Part shown: positions 17,539-27,058 of the stretch, piece after piece
Layout of the letters: every line of letters begins with the position of its first letter
Position numbering within the stretch: the stretch's first letter is position 1
Origin: an uncultured Opitutia bacterium
GTDB lineage: Bacteria; Verrucomicrobiota; Verrucomicrobiia; Opitutales; Opitutaceae
DNA: 64,000 nt
Direction: 5' to 3'
NCBI GenBank assembly: GCA_903873805.1
Contig: CAIQQB010000106.1
Coordinates: forward strand, 1-64,000
Position numbers and translations under genes: made by a program
Notes under the pieces: generated by a model
What the model was told of the DNA's origin: nothing
Databases searched by the model: none
The model's input: only the letters and a program-made list of their open reading frames with translations

Positions 17539-18603
17539 TCAGGGTTTCAACCAGCGGACGAACCAGTCAAGGGCGGCCTGATGCGACTCCGCAGTGACTT
17601 GGTGGCCGGTGTGGGGCTGGAGGCGGAGCTGGAACTGCTCCGGCACGCCGGCCGCGGCGTAGGCCGGCCGGGCGGCGGCGGCACATTCCTCCAGGCCGGG
17701 CAGTGGCGTGCGGGCGTCGGAGTCCCCGTTGATCGCGAGCAGCGGACGCGGCGCGATCAGCCGCACCATCGCGGGTCCGTCAAACTGTCCGGCGAGACCC
17801 GGGGCGACGCGGTCATAGAACCGGCCCACAAATTCGGCGCCGGGGGCGGTGACGCCGGCCTCCTTGGCCGCGGCGTCAAAGGGGGCCTGGATGGTGCCGA
17901 TGCGCGACTGCCAGGCATCGTGCTCCAGCGCCCAGCGAAAACTCTCCAGGCCGATGCACGGCACCGCAACCGCGATTCGCGGATCGGCCGCGGCCGCGAG
18001 ATAGGTTTCGATGCCACCCTTGGATATGCCAAACAGGCCGAGGCGTTTCGCGTCCACGTCGTCCCGGGTTGCGAGCCAGTCGATCAGCCGCATGACATCC
18101 CACACGGTGTCATAAAAGAAGGGATGGCCGCGGCCGGTCTGCCAAGTGCGGAGGATGGCGTCGGGGTAGGCGGTCTTGCCCGTGGGCGCGCGTTCGCCGT
18201 GGAAGCGACCGTCAATCGCCACGCCGATGAAGCCGGCCTCCGCGGCGCGGCGCAGGGCCGGGAGCAAGTCCTCTTTTTTTCCGCCCGTGCCGTGCAGGGC
18301 GATGATGACCGGACGGCGGCCGGTCGAACCGCTCTTTTTCAACAGAAGACCGGGCACGCGCTCGCCGGCTTCCGTGGCGTAAGTGAAGGCTACCGTGACA
18401 ATGCCATCCGCCTCCCTCGCGGCGCTCACCTCGGCGGCGGGCGGCACGCGGTCGCGGACGATGAGCTGCAGGAAGGCCGCGCGGGTGGCGGCGGGCGCCG
18501 GCGGGGTGACCGGCGTGTCGGCGGCGCGGGCCAGCGACGCCGACGCGAAGGCGAGCGCGAGCCCGACGCACGCGATCAGCCGGGGAGGGGCGAGGGGTTT
18601 CAC
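17539..18603 (-). CDS. Exported alpha/beta hydrolase (dienelactone hydrolase/acetyl-xylan-esterase-like)
   Basis: A 354-aa protein. The signal peptide is LIACVGLALAFASASLARAA. The hydrolase core shows the oxyanion strand VIIALHGTGGKKEDLL, the nucleophile elbow GISKG, a late acidic strand (LLAINGDSDARTP) and the histidine in HTGHQVT. A GTG start at 18603 puts the signal peptide at the N-terminus; an upstream ATG adds an unmatched dozen residues. Its place beside GH53, GH3, GH115 and GH10 genes suggests an esterase acting on acetylated or feruloylated polysaccharide, but this is inference. Confidence 0.82.
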   Translation of the reverse strand: MKPLAPPRLIACVGLALAFASASLARAADTPVTPPAPAATRAAFLQLIVRDRVPPAAEVSAAREADGIVTVAFTYATEAGERVPGLLLKKSGSTGRRPVIIALHGTGGKKEDLLPALRRAAEAGFIGVAIDGRFHGERAPTGKTAYPDAILRTWQTGRGHPFFYDTVWDVMRLIDWLATRDDVDAKRLGLFGISKGGIETYLAAAADPRIAVAVPCIGLESFRWALEHDAWQSRIGTIQAPFDAAAKEAGVTAPGAEFVGRFYDRVAPGLAGQFDGPAMVRLIAPRPLLAINGDSDARTPLPGLEECAAAARPAYAAAGVPEQFQLRLQPHTGHQVTAESHQAALDWFVRWLKP

Positions 18604-18693
18604 GGGGCGCCAGCATGGCCCTGGAGCCGATGGAGCCAAGGAAATCCTCCGCGCCCAGCCGCCTGATCAGGGCCGGCAAAAACAGCGCTTGGG

Positions 18694-19884
18694 TCAGCGC
18701 CGGACAAAATCCCTGGCCATCTGGTCGTAATCGTTGAGCCCGGGCAGGGTGTTGCCCTGGCGGTCGAAGAGCTGCTCCTTGGCCTGTGTGGCCTCCCAGA
18801 CAAACGACCCCAGGCCCTTCCGGTCGGGCAGCTGGTAGATGACCTCGCTGGCCTGGCGCGGCACCTGGCCGTGCGAATACTCGGCGGCGACGAAGTGGAG
18901 TTGCGGATACTGTTTCACCAGCTGGCCGAAGTTGGCCGCCCAGCCCTCGGGCGGGCCGTGCCAGTCGGTGTAGCAGGACAGCCCGAGGACGTCGAACCGG
19001 ACGCCTTGCGCGAGCGCGTGGTCCACCCAGTCGCGGGTGGCGGCGTTGCTCACCCATTCGCCGGGGTTGGCGCGGTTCACGTTGATGGCGAGGTGCAACA
19101 TGATAATGGCCTCGGGCGTGACTTCGCGGACGCCCGCGATGCCGGCCTTGAGCAGGGCGCCGAGCGTGGGCCAGTCGTGTGTGCTGCCCTCGGGCTGGGT
19201 CGAAACGATCTGCCCCGGCTGGCCGTTACGCGCTTCGGTCGAGTTGAGCAGGAACCCCGGGGTGATCTCGTTGCCGACCTGCACCATGTCGGGGGCAACG
19301 CCGGCGGCCTTGAGCTGCGCGATGGCGTCCTTGGTGTAATCGTGGACGGTCTGTACCAAGTCCGGCAGGGCGAGTTGCCGCCAGGCGAGCGGTTTGGTCT
19401 GCTTCTGCGGGTCGGCCCAGTTGTCGCTGTAATGGAAGTCGAGCAGGAAGCCCAGGCCGGCGGCCTTGATCCGTTTGGCAAACGCGATCGTGTGCGGGAG
19501 GTCGCAGTAGCCTTGGGGCGAATAGCCGCCGCGGTTCTTCGGCTCCACGAACAGCCGCAGCCGGATATAATTGAAACCATGGGCCTTCAGGATCTGGAGA
19601 ATGTCCTGCGGCGCACCGTGGTCGCTGAAATGCCCCGGTCCGCCCCGTCCGCCGCCCTCCTCGGCCTGCTGTACCCAGGAAATGTCGGCGCCGAGGATGA
19701 AAGTCTTCTCCGCCGTGGCGAGCGACCGCGTGGCGGGACTGGCGGCGGTGGCGGCAGAGACTGCCGGCGGCGGGGGGGCTGCCGGGTCGCTGGCGCAGGC
19801 GGCGAGGAACAGACACACGAAAGCGGCGAGGGCGGGTGAGAGCCAGGCGCGCCGGGACGACGGGGTGGGGTCGGCGGGATTCAC
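18694..19884 (-). CDS. GH53 endo-beta-1,4-galactanase lipoprotein
   Basis: A 396-aa protein. It starts at a GTG (19884) followed by a lipoprotein signal ending LFLAAC. The GH53 fold is shown by FILGADISWVQQAEEGG, FNYIRLRLFVEPKN, GFLLDFHYSDNWADPQKQ, the acid/base Glu206 in VQVGNEITPG, and the nucleophile Glu335 in VAAEYSHG. GH53 enzymes cleave beta-1,4-galactan of arabinogalactan and pectin side chains. The open frame upstream of 19884 runs through a repeat and should not be included. It probably sits on the outer face of a membrane. Confidence 0.92.
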   Translation of the reverse strand: MNPADPTPSSRRAWLSPALAAFVCLFLAACASDPAAPPPPAVSAATAASPATRSLATAEKTFILGADISWVQQAEEGGGRGGPGHFSDHGAPQDILQILKAHGFNYIRLRLFVEPKNRGGYSPQGYCDLPHTIAFAKRIKAAGLGFLLDFHYSDNWADPQKQTKPLAWRQLALPDLVQTVHDYTKDAIAQLKAAGVAPDMVQVGNEITPGFLLNSTEARNGQPGQIVSTQPEGSTHDWPTLGALLKAGIAGVREVTPEAIIMLHLAINVNRANPGEWVSNAATRDWVDHALAQGVRFDVLGLSCYTDWHGPPEGWAANFGQLVKQYPQLHFVAAEYSHGQVPRQASEVIYQLPDRKGLGSFVWEATQAKEQLFDRQGNTLPGLNDYDQMARDFVRR

Positions 19885-19961
19885 GGCGACAGCGTAGCAG
19901 TCCGGGCGGCCGGGCCAAGGAAATCCGCGGGGAGGAGCGCTTCGCATGTATTTCCGAACAA

Positions 19962-20071
19962 TCGTTCTCGTTCTCCTACTCGTTCTCGTTCTTTTCAGTT
20001 CGTCTCGCACTGCATGATCTCGCAATCGAGACCCAAACCGAGAACGAGAAAGAGTAAGAGAACGAGAACGA
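19962..20071. repeat. Inverted repeat with GAGAACGA-type quasi-tandem arms
   Basis: TCGTTCTCGTTCTCCTACTC with its extension to 19993 is answered by GAGAAAGAGTAAGAGAACGA and flanks at 20039-20071. A second element of this type is at 32059-32163. It lies in the 378-nt spacer 19885-20262 together with the 20098 repeat; no gene was seen in that spacer. Confidence 0.8.
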
Positions 20072-20097
20072 CTTGTCAGAGGCCCGACCAAGCCGCA

Positions 20098-20188
20098 GGT
20101 ACTGGCTCAGTTTGCGAATTATAGGTCGGGGTTAATCCCCGACACGTCGGGCGTGAAGCCCGACCTACGACGGTAAGCAGCAAACTAA
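20098..20188. repeat. 91-bp repeat with TAGGTCGGGG palindrome, copy 1
   Basis: It has outer inverted ends TGGCTCAGTTTGC and GCAAACTAAGCCA (12 of 13 match) and an inner palindrome from TAGGTCGGGG to CCCGACCTA. It matches 25587-25677 at 84 of 91 positions in direct orientation. The GH3 and GH115 genes lie between the two copies. Confidence 0.9.
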
Positions 20189-20262
20189 GCCACCGCCTCG
20201 CCGCCTGCCCGCTTGCCTTTCGGGGTGGAATGAAATGTCGTCGGCGCAACCCCGTCCTCCCC

Positions 20263-22524
20263 ATGCGCCACCCCCGATTGCTTGCGGCCGGTCTCGCCCT
20301 GGCCGCCCTGATCCGCCCCGCCGCCGCCCAGGATACTCCTGCTCCCGTGGCACCGTCCGCGCCCGCAGACAAGCCGCTCTTTACCAACCCCGCCCAGCCG
20401 CTCGACCGGCGGGTGGACGACCTCATCGGCCGGATGACGCTGCCGGAGAAGGTCGGCCAGCTCGTCAACGGCGCGCCGGGCCTCGAACGGCTCGGACTGC
20501 CCGCCTACAATTACTGGAACGAGGCGCTGCATGGCGTTGCGCGGGCCGGCACCGCGACGGTGTTTCCCCAGACCATCGGCCTCGGCGCCACCTGGGACAC
20601 GCCCCTGCTGAAGACGATCGCCGACACCATCGCCACCGAGGCGCGGGGCAAGTTCAACACCGAGCTCAAGACCCGCGGCAGCGCCCGACAGTATTACGGC
20701 CTCACTTTCTGGACGCCCAACATCAACCTCTTCCGCGATCCGCGCTGGGGCCGCGGCCAGGAGACGTATGGCGAGGACACCTTTCTCACCGGCCGCATGG
20801 GCGTGGCGTTTATCGAGGGTTTGCAGGTCGACGATCCGACCTACCTCAAGGCGCTGGCCTGCGCCAAGCACTACGCGGTGCACAGCGGACCCGAGCCCGC
20901 GCGCCACACCTTCAACGCCGTCCCGACCGAGACGGATTTCTACGACAACTACCTGCCGCATTTCGAGGCGGCCGTGCGCGAGGCGAAGGTCGGCTGCGTG
21001 ATGAGCGCCTACAACCAGGTCTACGGCGCCTCCGCCACCGGCAGCCCGCTGCTGCTCACCGACATCCTCCGCCAGCGCTGGGGCTTCCAGGGCTATGTCG
21101 TTTCCGACTGCGATGCGGTGGGGGACATCTACCGGACGCACCATCTTGTCGCGACCGCGCCCGAGGCCGCCGCGCTGGCGCTGAAATCCGGCGACGACCT
21201 CAATTGCGGTAATACCTTCCGCAGCCTCACCGCCGCCGTCACCCAGGGTCTGGTCACCGAGGCTGACATCAATCTGGCGCTGCATCGGGTGCTCGCGGGC
21301 CGGTTCCGGCTCGGGATGTTTGACCCGGCGGACAAGGTGCCGTTTTCCAAATACTCCCTCGCGGATGTCGACACCCCAGCCAACTCCGCGCTCGCGCTCC
21401 AGGCCGCGCGCGAATCCATCGTGCTCCTGAAGAACACGGGCGCACTCCCGCTCGACCGCGCCAAACTCAAGCGCCTGGCCGTGATCGGTCCGAACGCCGA
21501 TGCGACCGTGATGCTGCTCGGCAATTACAACGGCACGCCCTCGAAGCCCGTGACGATTCTCCAGGGCATCCGCACCGCGGCAGGCAGCGGCGTGCAGGTG
21601 GACTATGCGTCTGGCTGCCCGACGGTCCCAGGCGTGGAGCGCCTGAGCCGACGCGGTGCGGCGGTGGCCGTGCCGCCCGCCGGACCGGAGACGCCGGACT
21701 TTCAGGCAGCGGTCGAGCTCGCGCGCGCCGCCGACGCGGTCATCTTTGTCGGTGGCATCAGTGCGCAGCTCGAGGGCGAGGAGATGTCGGTCAACCTCGA
21801 CGGCTTTGCCGGCGGCGACCGCACCCGCATCGAGCTGCCGGCGGGGCAGACCGCACTGCTCCAGGCGCTGCAGGCCACGGGCAAGCCGGTGGTGTTTGTC
21901 AACTGCAGCGGCAGCGCGATGGCGATGCCGTGGGAGGCGGAGCATCTGCCCGCCATCGTGCAGGCGTGGTATCCGGGTGAGAACGGCGGCACGGCGGTGG
22001 CTGAGGTGCTCTTCGGCGACCGCAATCCCTCGGGCCGGCTGCCGGTGACCTTTTACCGGACGACGGAGGACCTGCCCGCGTTTGACGACTACCGCATGGC
22101 AAACCGCACCTACCGGTATTTCACCGGGACGCCGCTTTACGCCTTCGGCCACGGGCTGAGCTACACCAAGTTCCAATACAGCGGGCTCACCGTGGCGCGT
22201 GCTTCGGGCACATTCGCCCGGCTTAGTGTGGATGTGGCGAACACCGGGGACCGCGACGGCAACGAGGTCGTGCAGGTTTATGCCCACGCGCCCGGCACCG
22301 GCGGACCGCGCCAGCAGCTGTGCGCGTTCAAACGCGTCAGCGTGCCGAAGGGCGGCCATGTATCCGTGACGCTGGACGTGACGCCGGAGTCCATCCGGCG
22401 CTGGGACACGGAGAAGAAGGCCTACGTGATCGCCCCCGGAATTTATGCGTTTCAGGTCGGGGCCGCGTCGGACGACATCCGCGCCACCGGCCAGCTGATG
22501 CTTGCCGCGGTTGCACTGCCCTGA
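20263..22524 (+). CDS. GH3 beta-xylosidase/beta-glucosidase
   Basis: A 753-aa exported enzyme. A signal peptide (LLAAGLALAALIRPAAA) is followed by the GH3 TIM barrel (IGRMTLPEKVGQLVNGAPGL; FWTPNINLFRDPRWGRGQET). The nucleophile is Asp282 in GYVVSDCDAVGDIY, a variant typical of xylosidases. The C-terminal sandwich (ALQAARESIVLLKNTGALPL) and a fibronectin type III-like domain (ANTGDRDGNEVVQVYAH) follow. It would release xylose or glucose from oligosaccharides in the periplasm. The neighbouring GH115 and GH10 genes favour a xylosidase. The start at 20263 is set by the signal peptide. Confidence 0.93.
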   Translation: MRHPRLLAAGLALAALIRPAAAQDTPAPVAPSAPADKPLFTNPAQPLDRRVDDLIGRMTLPEKVGQLVNGAPGLERLGLPAYNYWNEALHGVARAGTATVFPQTIGLGATWDTPLLKTIADTIATEARGKFNTELKTRGSARQYYGLTFWTPNINLFRDPRWGRGQETYGEDTFLTGRMGVAFIEGLQVDDPTYLKALACAKHYAVHSGPEPARHTFNAVPTETDFYDNYLPHFEAAVREAKVGCVMSAYNQVYGASATGSPLLLTDILRQRWGFQGYVVSDCDAVGDIYRTHHLVATAPEAAALALKSGDDLNCGNTFRSLTAAVTQGLVTEADINLALHRVLAGRFRLGMFDPADKVPFSKYSLADVDTPANSALALQAARESIVLLKNTGALPLDRAKLKRLAVIGPNADATVMLLGNYNGTPSKPVTILQGIRTAAGSGVQVDYASGCPTVPGVERLSRRGAAVAVPPAGPETPDFQAAVELARAADAVIFVGGISAQLEGEEMSVNLDGFAGGDRTRIELPAGQTALLQALQATGKPVVFVNCSGSAMAMPWEAEHLPAIVQAWYPGENGGTAVAEVLFGDRNPSGRLPVTFYRTTEDLPAFDDYRMANRTYRYFTGTPLYAFGHGLSYTKFQYSGLTVARASGTFARLSVDVANTGDRDGNEVVQVYAHAPGTGGPRQQLCAFKRVSVPKGGHVSVTLDVTPESIRRWDTEKKAYVIAPGIYAFQVGAASDDIRATGQLMLAAVALP

Positions 22525-22555
22525 ACGCCTGAGTGAAGCGCGGCTGGCGGGGGAA

Positions 22556-25522
22556 TTATGGCCGTCGGACGCTTTCCGGCGGGCCGAGGTAGCTGGGCTT
22601 CAGTCCGCCGAGATCCAGCACCACACGCTCCAACACGACGGCCGGATCCACCATCCACACCTTCAGCGTGTGCGCGCCGGCGGTTGGCACCGGCAACGTG
22701 GCGCGGACCAGCCGTGCATTGTTGCGGACCGACTCCTCCCATTCGCGGTTGCCGTTCTGGGCGCTGAAACCGGCGGGTACGATCGTCAGGGTCTGTGGCG
22801 CGCCATCGTCGAGCGAAACCGCGACCCGCAGCGCCCGGCCGGGCATAAAATTCAATGTGGGCGCCACCGTCAAAATAACCGTGGCCGGCCCGGGATGAAA
22901 CACTTGCGTCTGGTATTCCAGGCACGCCGAATCGCGCCCGGGTACGGCAGCGGGCAGGTCCGCCGGGGCGAAGGCGCGCATTGCGGAGAGCGTCCGGCCG
23001 TAGCCATCAACCGGCTCCCAGCGCGCGGCACCGACGCCGGTGGCATGCGAAAAATGCCCGGCCTCGATCGCCACCACGCCCTCGCTCTCGACGAAGCCGT
23101 GCACCGCCGCACGTGCGGTCGCGGCGGGATTGAAGGCGGACACCTGCACTGCAACCTCGCCGCCCGCGCCGGTAATTTTGACGGTGCCGGTGGCGGTGTC
23201 GGCGGGGGCCCGGCTCCAGTCCACGCTGACCGCGATGCGCTGGTCCGTCTCCACCTTGCCGCCCGCGGCACTCAGCTTGATCCACGGCGCATCGGCCGTG
23301 GCCGTGAAGGTAAATGCGGCCTGTCCGCGGTTGAACACGTCGATGGCATGGCTCCGCTGGCTGAATCCGTCGTACACCGGCAGCGCCGCGGCCACCGTCG
23401 CGCCGGGCCAGTCGAACTCGGAGCCTTCGACGGCGACACCCAGCCCGGCGTCGGCGGGGGGAGTGAGCGTGACGACCCGCGGAGCGGTTTCCTGGACGGG
23501 CTCGTTCCACTGGGTGTAGCCGATGTGCTTCTGGTCCATGAAATGGTTCCAGCGCCCGCCGGCATAGACGGTGTTATAGTCGTGCATGAGGTCGCGGTCG
23601 GCCTGGAAGAGCGTGCGGGTTTGCGCCGCGAAGTCGTTGGTGCTGGCGCGACCCTGCCGGGCGTAGAGCGCGTTGCGACCGGCGGCCAGGTACATCTCGT
23701 TGAGTTGGGCACCGGCCTTGAGGGGGAAAAGCACGAGTTGGTAAAACGCATCGCGGGCGTTTTCCGGCAGACGGGCGTTGAGTTCCGCGGCGCGGCGGGC
23801 GAGGGAGGAGAACTCCTCGTGGACCCGCTCGGCCTCGCCGTAGTCGGTCAGGCTGTAGGTGGTGGGTGCGAGCAACTCGGGCTTGCGGCGGGCGTTGAGC
23901 CGGGTGGTCTCGGTCACGAGCTCCGCGATGGCGGCGGCGGAAGCCGGCCCGAATTCCCGCGCGGCCCAGCCCTGGGTGAACTCGCCGAGATTCCCGCCGG
24001 TCCAGCGGGCGGTGTTCCACGCGAGACTCATGAAAAACTCGGTCGGGATCTCCTGGCCGCGGAGATGGCCCACGTTGACGATCCAGACGCGGTCGGCGCC
24101 GTACTGCTGGGCGAGGGACAGCTGGTCCCAGATTTTCGGGAGCGGGCTGGTGTTGATCCACTGGTAATTCCTGGGCCCGCCGTGGTAGTCGAAATGGTAG
24201 TAAATGCCGGCGCCCCCCACGCGTCGGCGTTCCTCGGCGGTGGGCAGGCGACGGACGTTGCCCCAGTTATCCTCGGCCCAGAGGAGCGTGACGTCGTCGG
24301 GCACGCGCAGGCCCTGCTCGTAGAAGCCCTGCACCTCCTTGTAGAGGCACCAGAGTTGCGGCACTTTGGTGAGGTCGGGGTTGAGCTCCTCGGCGAGGAT
24401 CTTGCGTTGGACGCCGACGATCTGCTCGGTCAACGCGGCGCCGATGGGCTGGCCGCTGTCGTTCTCGGCCCGCAGCCCGAGGGTGATGAGGCTCTCGTAG
24501 TCCTTGTTGCGGCGGATGCCCTCGCGCCAGAACTGTTCGAGCACGGGCTGCTGCGCGGCGTTGTTGAAGTTCCAGTTGCCGTTCTGCCGGCCGGGGCCGC
24601 GGTCCCACTCCTTCTGCGCCCGCAGCATCGGCTCCTGGTGCGAGGTGCCCATGACGATGCCGTAGTCATCGGCCAGGCGCGGGTTGGCGGGGTCGTCCTC
24701 GTTGAAGGCGTTGTTCCACATCGCGGGCCAGAGGTAGTTGCCCTTGAGCCGGAGGATCAGTTCGAAGACGCGGGCGTAGAACTCGTGCCCGTAGTTCGCC
24801 ACGCCGGGACGCCCCGGCACGTCGCTATAGGTGGCGCGGACCCAGTTGGTGAGGTCGGGCGCCTCGTCGTTGAGGAAGATGCCGCGGTAGCGGACCGACG
24901 GCTCGCCCTGGGAAAACCGGCCGGCCTTCACGTAGAGCGCGTCCGCGTGCCGCACCGGCACGTCGGCCCACCATTGCCACGGGGAAACGCCGATCTGTTC
25001 CGCCAGGTCGTAGAGACCATAGATCGTCCCGCGCTTGTCGCTGCCCGTGATGATGAGCGCACTCGCGACCCCCGGCAGTGGAGCGGACACGACCTGGAGG
25101 GAAAACGACTCCCATTTTCCCTCGATGGTGCTGACGTCGATTTTCTTCTCGCGCACGAGGCGGTCGACGACGGGGCTCCGTCCGAGGGTGCCGATGATGA
25201 CGAGGTTGGGCGCGATAAACTTCGGATCGTTCTTCGCCAGGCCCTCGCCGTGGTCGTCCTGGAGCAGGCCCGGGGTCAGGCCGGTCACGTGACCGAGGTC
25301 GGTCTGCAGGTCATGCGCGGCGCGGAGCACACCGGGCCAGTCGGCCGCGTCCGTGAGCAGCACCGCGGCTTTGCCGCCGGCGGCCAGCGGGAAACTGCCG
25401 GGGCCGGGCGTGGCCGTGACGTAGGTTTCCTGTCCGACGGCCAGGACAGCCGTCGGCCCGGCGACGGTGCAGACCAGCAGAAGCAGCAGCGGGCCGGGGC
25501 AATGAATGGGGAATCGGCTCAC
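22556..25522 (-). CDS. GH115 alpha-glucuronidase
   Basis: A 988-aa exported enzyme. The GTG start at 25522 is followed by a signal peptide (GPLLLLLVCTVAGPTAVLA). GH115 hallmarks are DKRGTIYGLYDLAEQIGVSP, WADVPV, YRGIFLNDEAPDLTNW, LKGNYLWPAMWNNAFNEDDP, MGTSHQEPM and WAEDNWGNVR, with a C-terminal accessory domain. It removes 4-O-methylglucuronic acid side groups from glucuronoxylan. The length is typical. It converges with the GH3 gene (31-nt gap), so the two are separate transcripts. Together with GH3 and GH10 it gives the main activities for glucuronoxylan breakdown. Confidence 0.95.
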   Translation of the reverse strand: MSRFPIHCPGPLLLLLVCTVAGPTAVLAVGQETYVTATPGPGSFPLAAGGKAAVLLTDAADWPGVLRAAHDLQTDLGHVTGLTPGLLQDDHGEGLAKNDPKFIAPNLVIIGTLGRSPVVDRLVREKKIDVSTIEGKWESFSLQVVSAPLPGVASALIITGSDKRGTIYGLYDLAEQIGVSPWQWWADVPVRHADALYVKAGRFSQGEPSVRYRGIFLNDEAPDLTNWVRATYSDVPGRPGVANYGHEFYARVFELILRLKGNYLWPAMWNNAFNEDDPANPRLADDYGIVMGTSHQEPMLRAQKEWDRGPGRQNGNWNFNNAAQQPVLEQFWREGIRRNKDYESLITLGLRAENDSGQPIGAALTEQIVGVQRKILAEELNPDLTKVPQLWCLYKEVQGFYEQGLRVPDDVTLLWAEDNWGNVRRLPTAEERRRVGGAGIYYHFDYHGGPRNYQWINTSPLPKIWDQLSLAQQYGADRVWIVNVGHLRGQEIPTEFFMSLAWNTARWTGGNLGEFTQGWAAREFGPASAAAIAELVTETTRLNARRKPELLAPTTYSLTDYGEAERVHEEFSSLARRAAELNARLPENARDAFYQLVLFPLKAGAQLNEMYLAAGRNALYARQGRASTNDFAAQTRTLFQADRDLMHDYNTVYAGGRWNHFMDQKHIGYTQWNEPVQETAPRVVTLTPPADAGLGVAVEGSEFDWPGATVAAALPVYDGFSQRSHAIDVFNRGQAAFTFTATADAPWIKLSAAGGKVETDQRIAVSVDWSRAPADTATGTVKITGAGGEVAVQVSAFNPAATARAAVHGFVESEGVVAIEAGHFSHATGVGAARWEPVDGYGRTLSAMRAFAPADLPAAVPGRDSACLEYQTQVFHPGPATVILTVAPTLNFMPGRALRVAVSLDDGAPQTLTIVPAGFSAQNGNREWEESVRNNARLVRATLPVPTAGAHTLKVWMVDPAVVLERVVLDLGGLKPSYLGPPESVRRP

Positions 25523-25586
25523 GGGACGGCGGGGTGGGGCGCAGGCTCGCGGAATCGGTCGATGGGCGCAAGCGCTGGCTGCCGGG

Positions 25587-25677
25587 GGTACTGGCTCAGA
25601 TTGCGAATTGTAGGTCGGGGTTTATCCCCGACACGTCGGGCGTGAAGCCCGACCTACGGCGGCAAACAGCAAACTGA
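25587..25677. repeat. 91-bp repeat with TAGGTCGGGG palindrome, copy 2
   Basis: A direct copy of 20098-20188 with seven substitutions. The left outer end TGGCTCAGATTGC is kept; the right end is more decayed. Confidence 0.9.
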
Positions 25678-25697
25678 CCCGCGACCTTACCGGGTAA

Positions 25698-25782
25698 TGG
25701 CTCAGTTTTGCACGATGGACGTGCCTTGGAGTAGGGCCGGTCTATGACCGGCCTCCGGCAACCGGTCACAGACCGGCCCTAC
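25698..25782. repeat. TGGCTCAG-led palindromic repeat (GTAGGGCCGG arms)
   Basis: TGGCTCAGTTTTGC at 25698, the same end word as the 91-bp repeats, precedes a palindrome running from GTAGGGCCGGTC to GACCGGCCCTAC (25731-25782). The 363-nt spacer 25523-25885 holds only this repeat and the 25587 repeat. Confidence 0.8.
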
Positions 25783-25885
25783 TATTTTACCGTTTCCGTC
25801 AAATGAGCGACTACCGGCTGCCGACGCCGATTGACCCAACCGCGGAATCGTTTTTGTCTGACACTACCCCATCGCCGCCGCGCCC

Positions 25886-27058
25886 ATGTCCTCGCTGCTT
25901 TTCCGTTTGCTGGTGTCTGCTTCCGCCAGCGCCCTCCTTTTGGCCGGTTGCGCGCTGCCCCCGCCCCGGCCGGCCGCGGCGGAGCCCGCTCCCGTGACGC
26001 TCCGGGAGGCCTTCCGGGGCATCTTCCATCTCGGCGTCGCCGTCAGCCAGAGCCAGTTCTCCGGCCGCAACGTCGCCGATGCCGCCGTCATCGTCCGCGA
26101 ATTCGATGCGCTTTCGCCGGAAAATGTTCTCAAGTGGGAGTCCGTGCATCCGGGCGTCACCCGCTACAATTTTGCGCCGGCGGACCAGTATGTCGAATTC
26201 GGCACGACCCACGGCATGTTCATCGTGGGCCACAACCTGGTCTGGCACAGTCAGACGCCCGCCTGGGTTTTTCAGAACGCCGACGGCACCGCCATCTCCC
26301 GCGAGGCCCTGCTGGCGCGGATGCGCGACCACATCATGGCGGTGGTCGGCCGCTACCGGGGCCGCATCGCGGGCTGGGATGTGGTCAACGAGGCCATCGC
26401 CGACTACGGCGGCTACCGCCAGTCACCCTGGTTTCGCATCATCGGGCAGGATTATCTGCTCAAGGCCTATCAGTTCGCCCACGAGGCCGATCCCGCCGCA
26501 GAGCTCTATTACAACGACTACTCGTTGGAGGTGCCGGCGAAGCGCGCCACCGCCGTCGAGTTGGTGAAATATCTCCAGGCCGGCGGCGTGCATCTCACGG
26601 GCGTCGGCCTTCAGGGCCATTACAAGCTTGACGCCAACACGCCCAGCGTCCGGGCGATCGAGGATACCATCACGACCTTTGCCGGACTCGGCCTGAAGGT
26701 CATGATCACCGAGCTCGACATCGATGTGCTGCCGGGCCGTCCGGGCGCGGACCTCAACGCGCGGCAGTCTGGCGTCGGTGCCGATCCGTATCGCGCCGGC
26801 CTCCCCGCCGACGTGCAGCAGGCCCTTGCGAAACGGTATGCGGACGTCTTCGCGGTCTATCTCCGCCACCGCGAGAGCATCACGCGGGTCACGTTCTGGG
26901 GCCTGAACGACGCGCAGTCCTGGCTGAAGGACTTCCCCTTCGCCAACCGCGTGAACCACCCGCTGCTCTTTGACCGCCAGAACCAGCCCAAACCCGCGTT
27001 CGCCGCCGTCCTCGCCGCGCCCCGGCTCGCTGGTGTCTCCGCGCGTCCCGCTCCCTGA
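25886..27058 (+). CDS. GH10 endo-1,4-beta-xylanase lipoprotein
   Basis: A 390-aa protein. The lipoprotein signal ends SASALLLAGC (Cys22). The GH10 barrel shows FDALSPENVLKWESVHPG, FIVGHNLVWHSQTPAWVF, the acid/base Glu169 in WDVVNEAI, the nucleophile Glu276 in ITELDID, and VTFWGLNDAQSWL near the end. It cleaves internal beta-1,4-xylan bonds and would feed the GH115 and GH3 enzymes encoded upstream. Lipidation suggests surface or periplasmic display. The gene stands alone between two repeat-rich spacers. Confidence 0.95.
   Translation: MSSLLFRLLVSASASALLLAGCALPPPRPAAAEPAPVTLREAFRGIFHLGVAVSQSQFSGRNVADAAVIVREFDALSPENVLKWESVHPGVTRYNFAPADQYVEFGTTHGMFIVGHNLVWHSQTPAWVFQNADGTAISREALLARMRDHIMAVVGRYRGRIAGWDVVNEAIADYGGYRQSPWFRIIGQDYLLKAYQFAHEADPAAELYYNDYSLEVPAKRATAVELVKYLQAGGVHLTGVGLQGHYKLDANTPSVRAIEDTITTFAGLGLKVMITELDIDVLPGRPGADLNARQSGVGADPYRAGLPADVQQALAKRYADVFAVYLRHRESITRVTFWGLNDAQSWLKDFPFANRVNHPLLFDRQNQPKPAFAAVLAAPRLAGVSARPAP

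Noticed and set aside
19962-20071. Possible CRISPR-like array because of repeated GAGAACGA words
   Set aside because: The units are 6-11 nt in inverted arms, with no regular spacers and no cas genes.
22502-25645. 1047-codon open frame opposite the GH115 gene
   Set aside because: Antisense shadow; the GH115 frame has a signal peptide and family motifs throughout.
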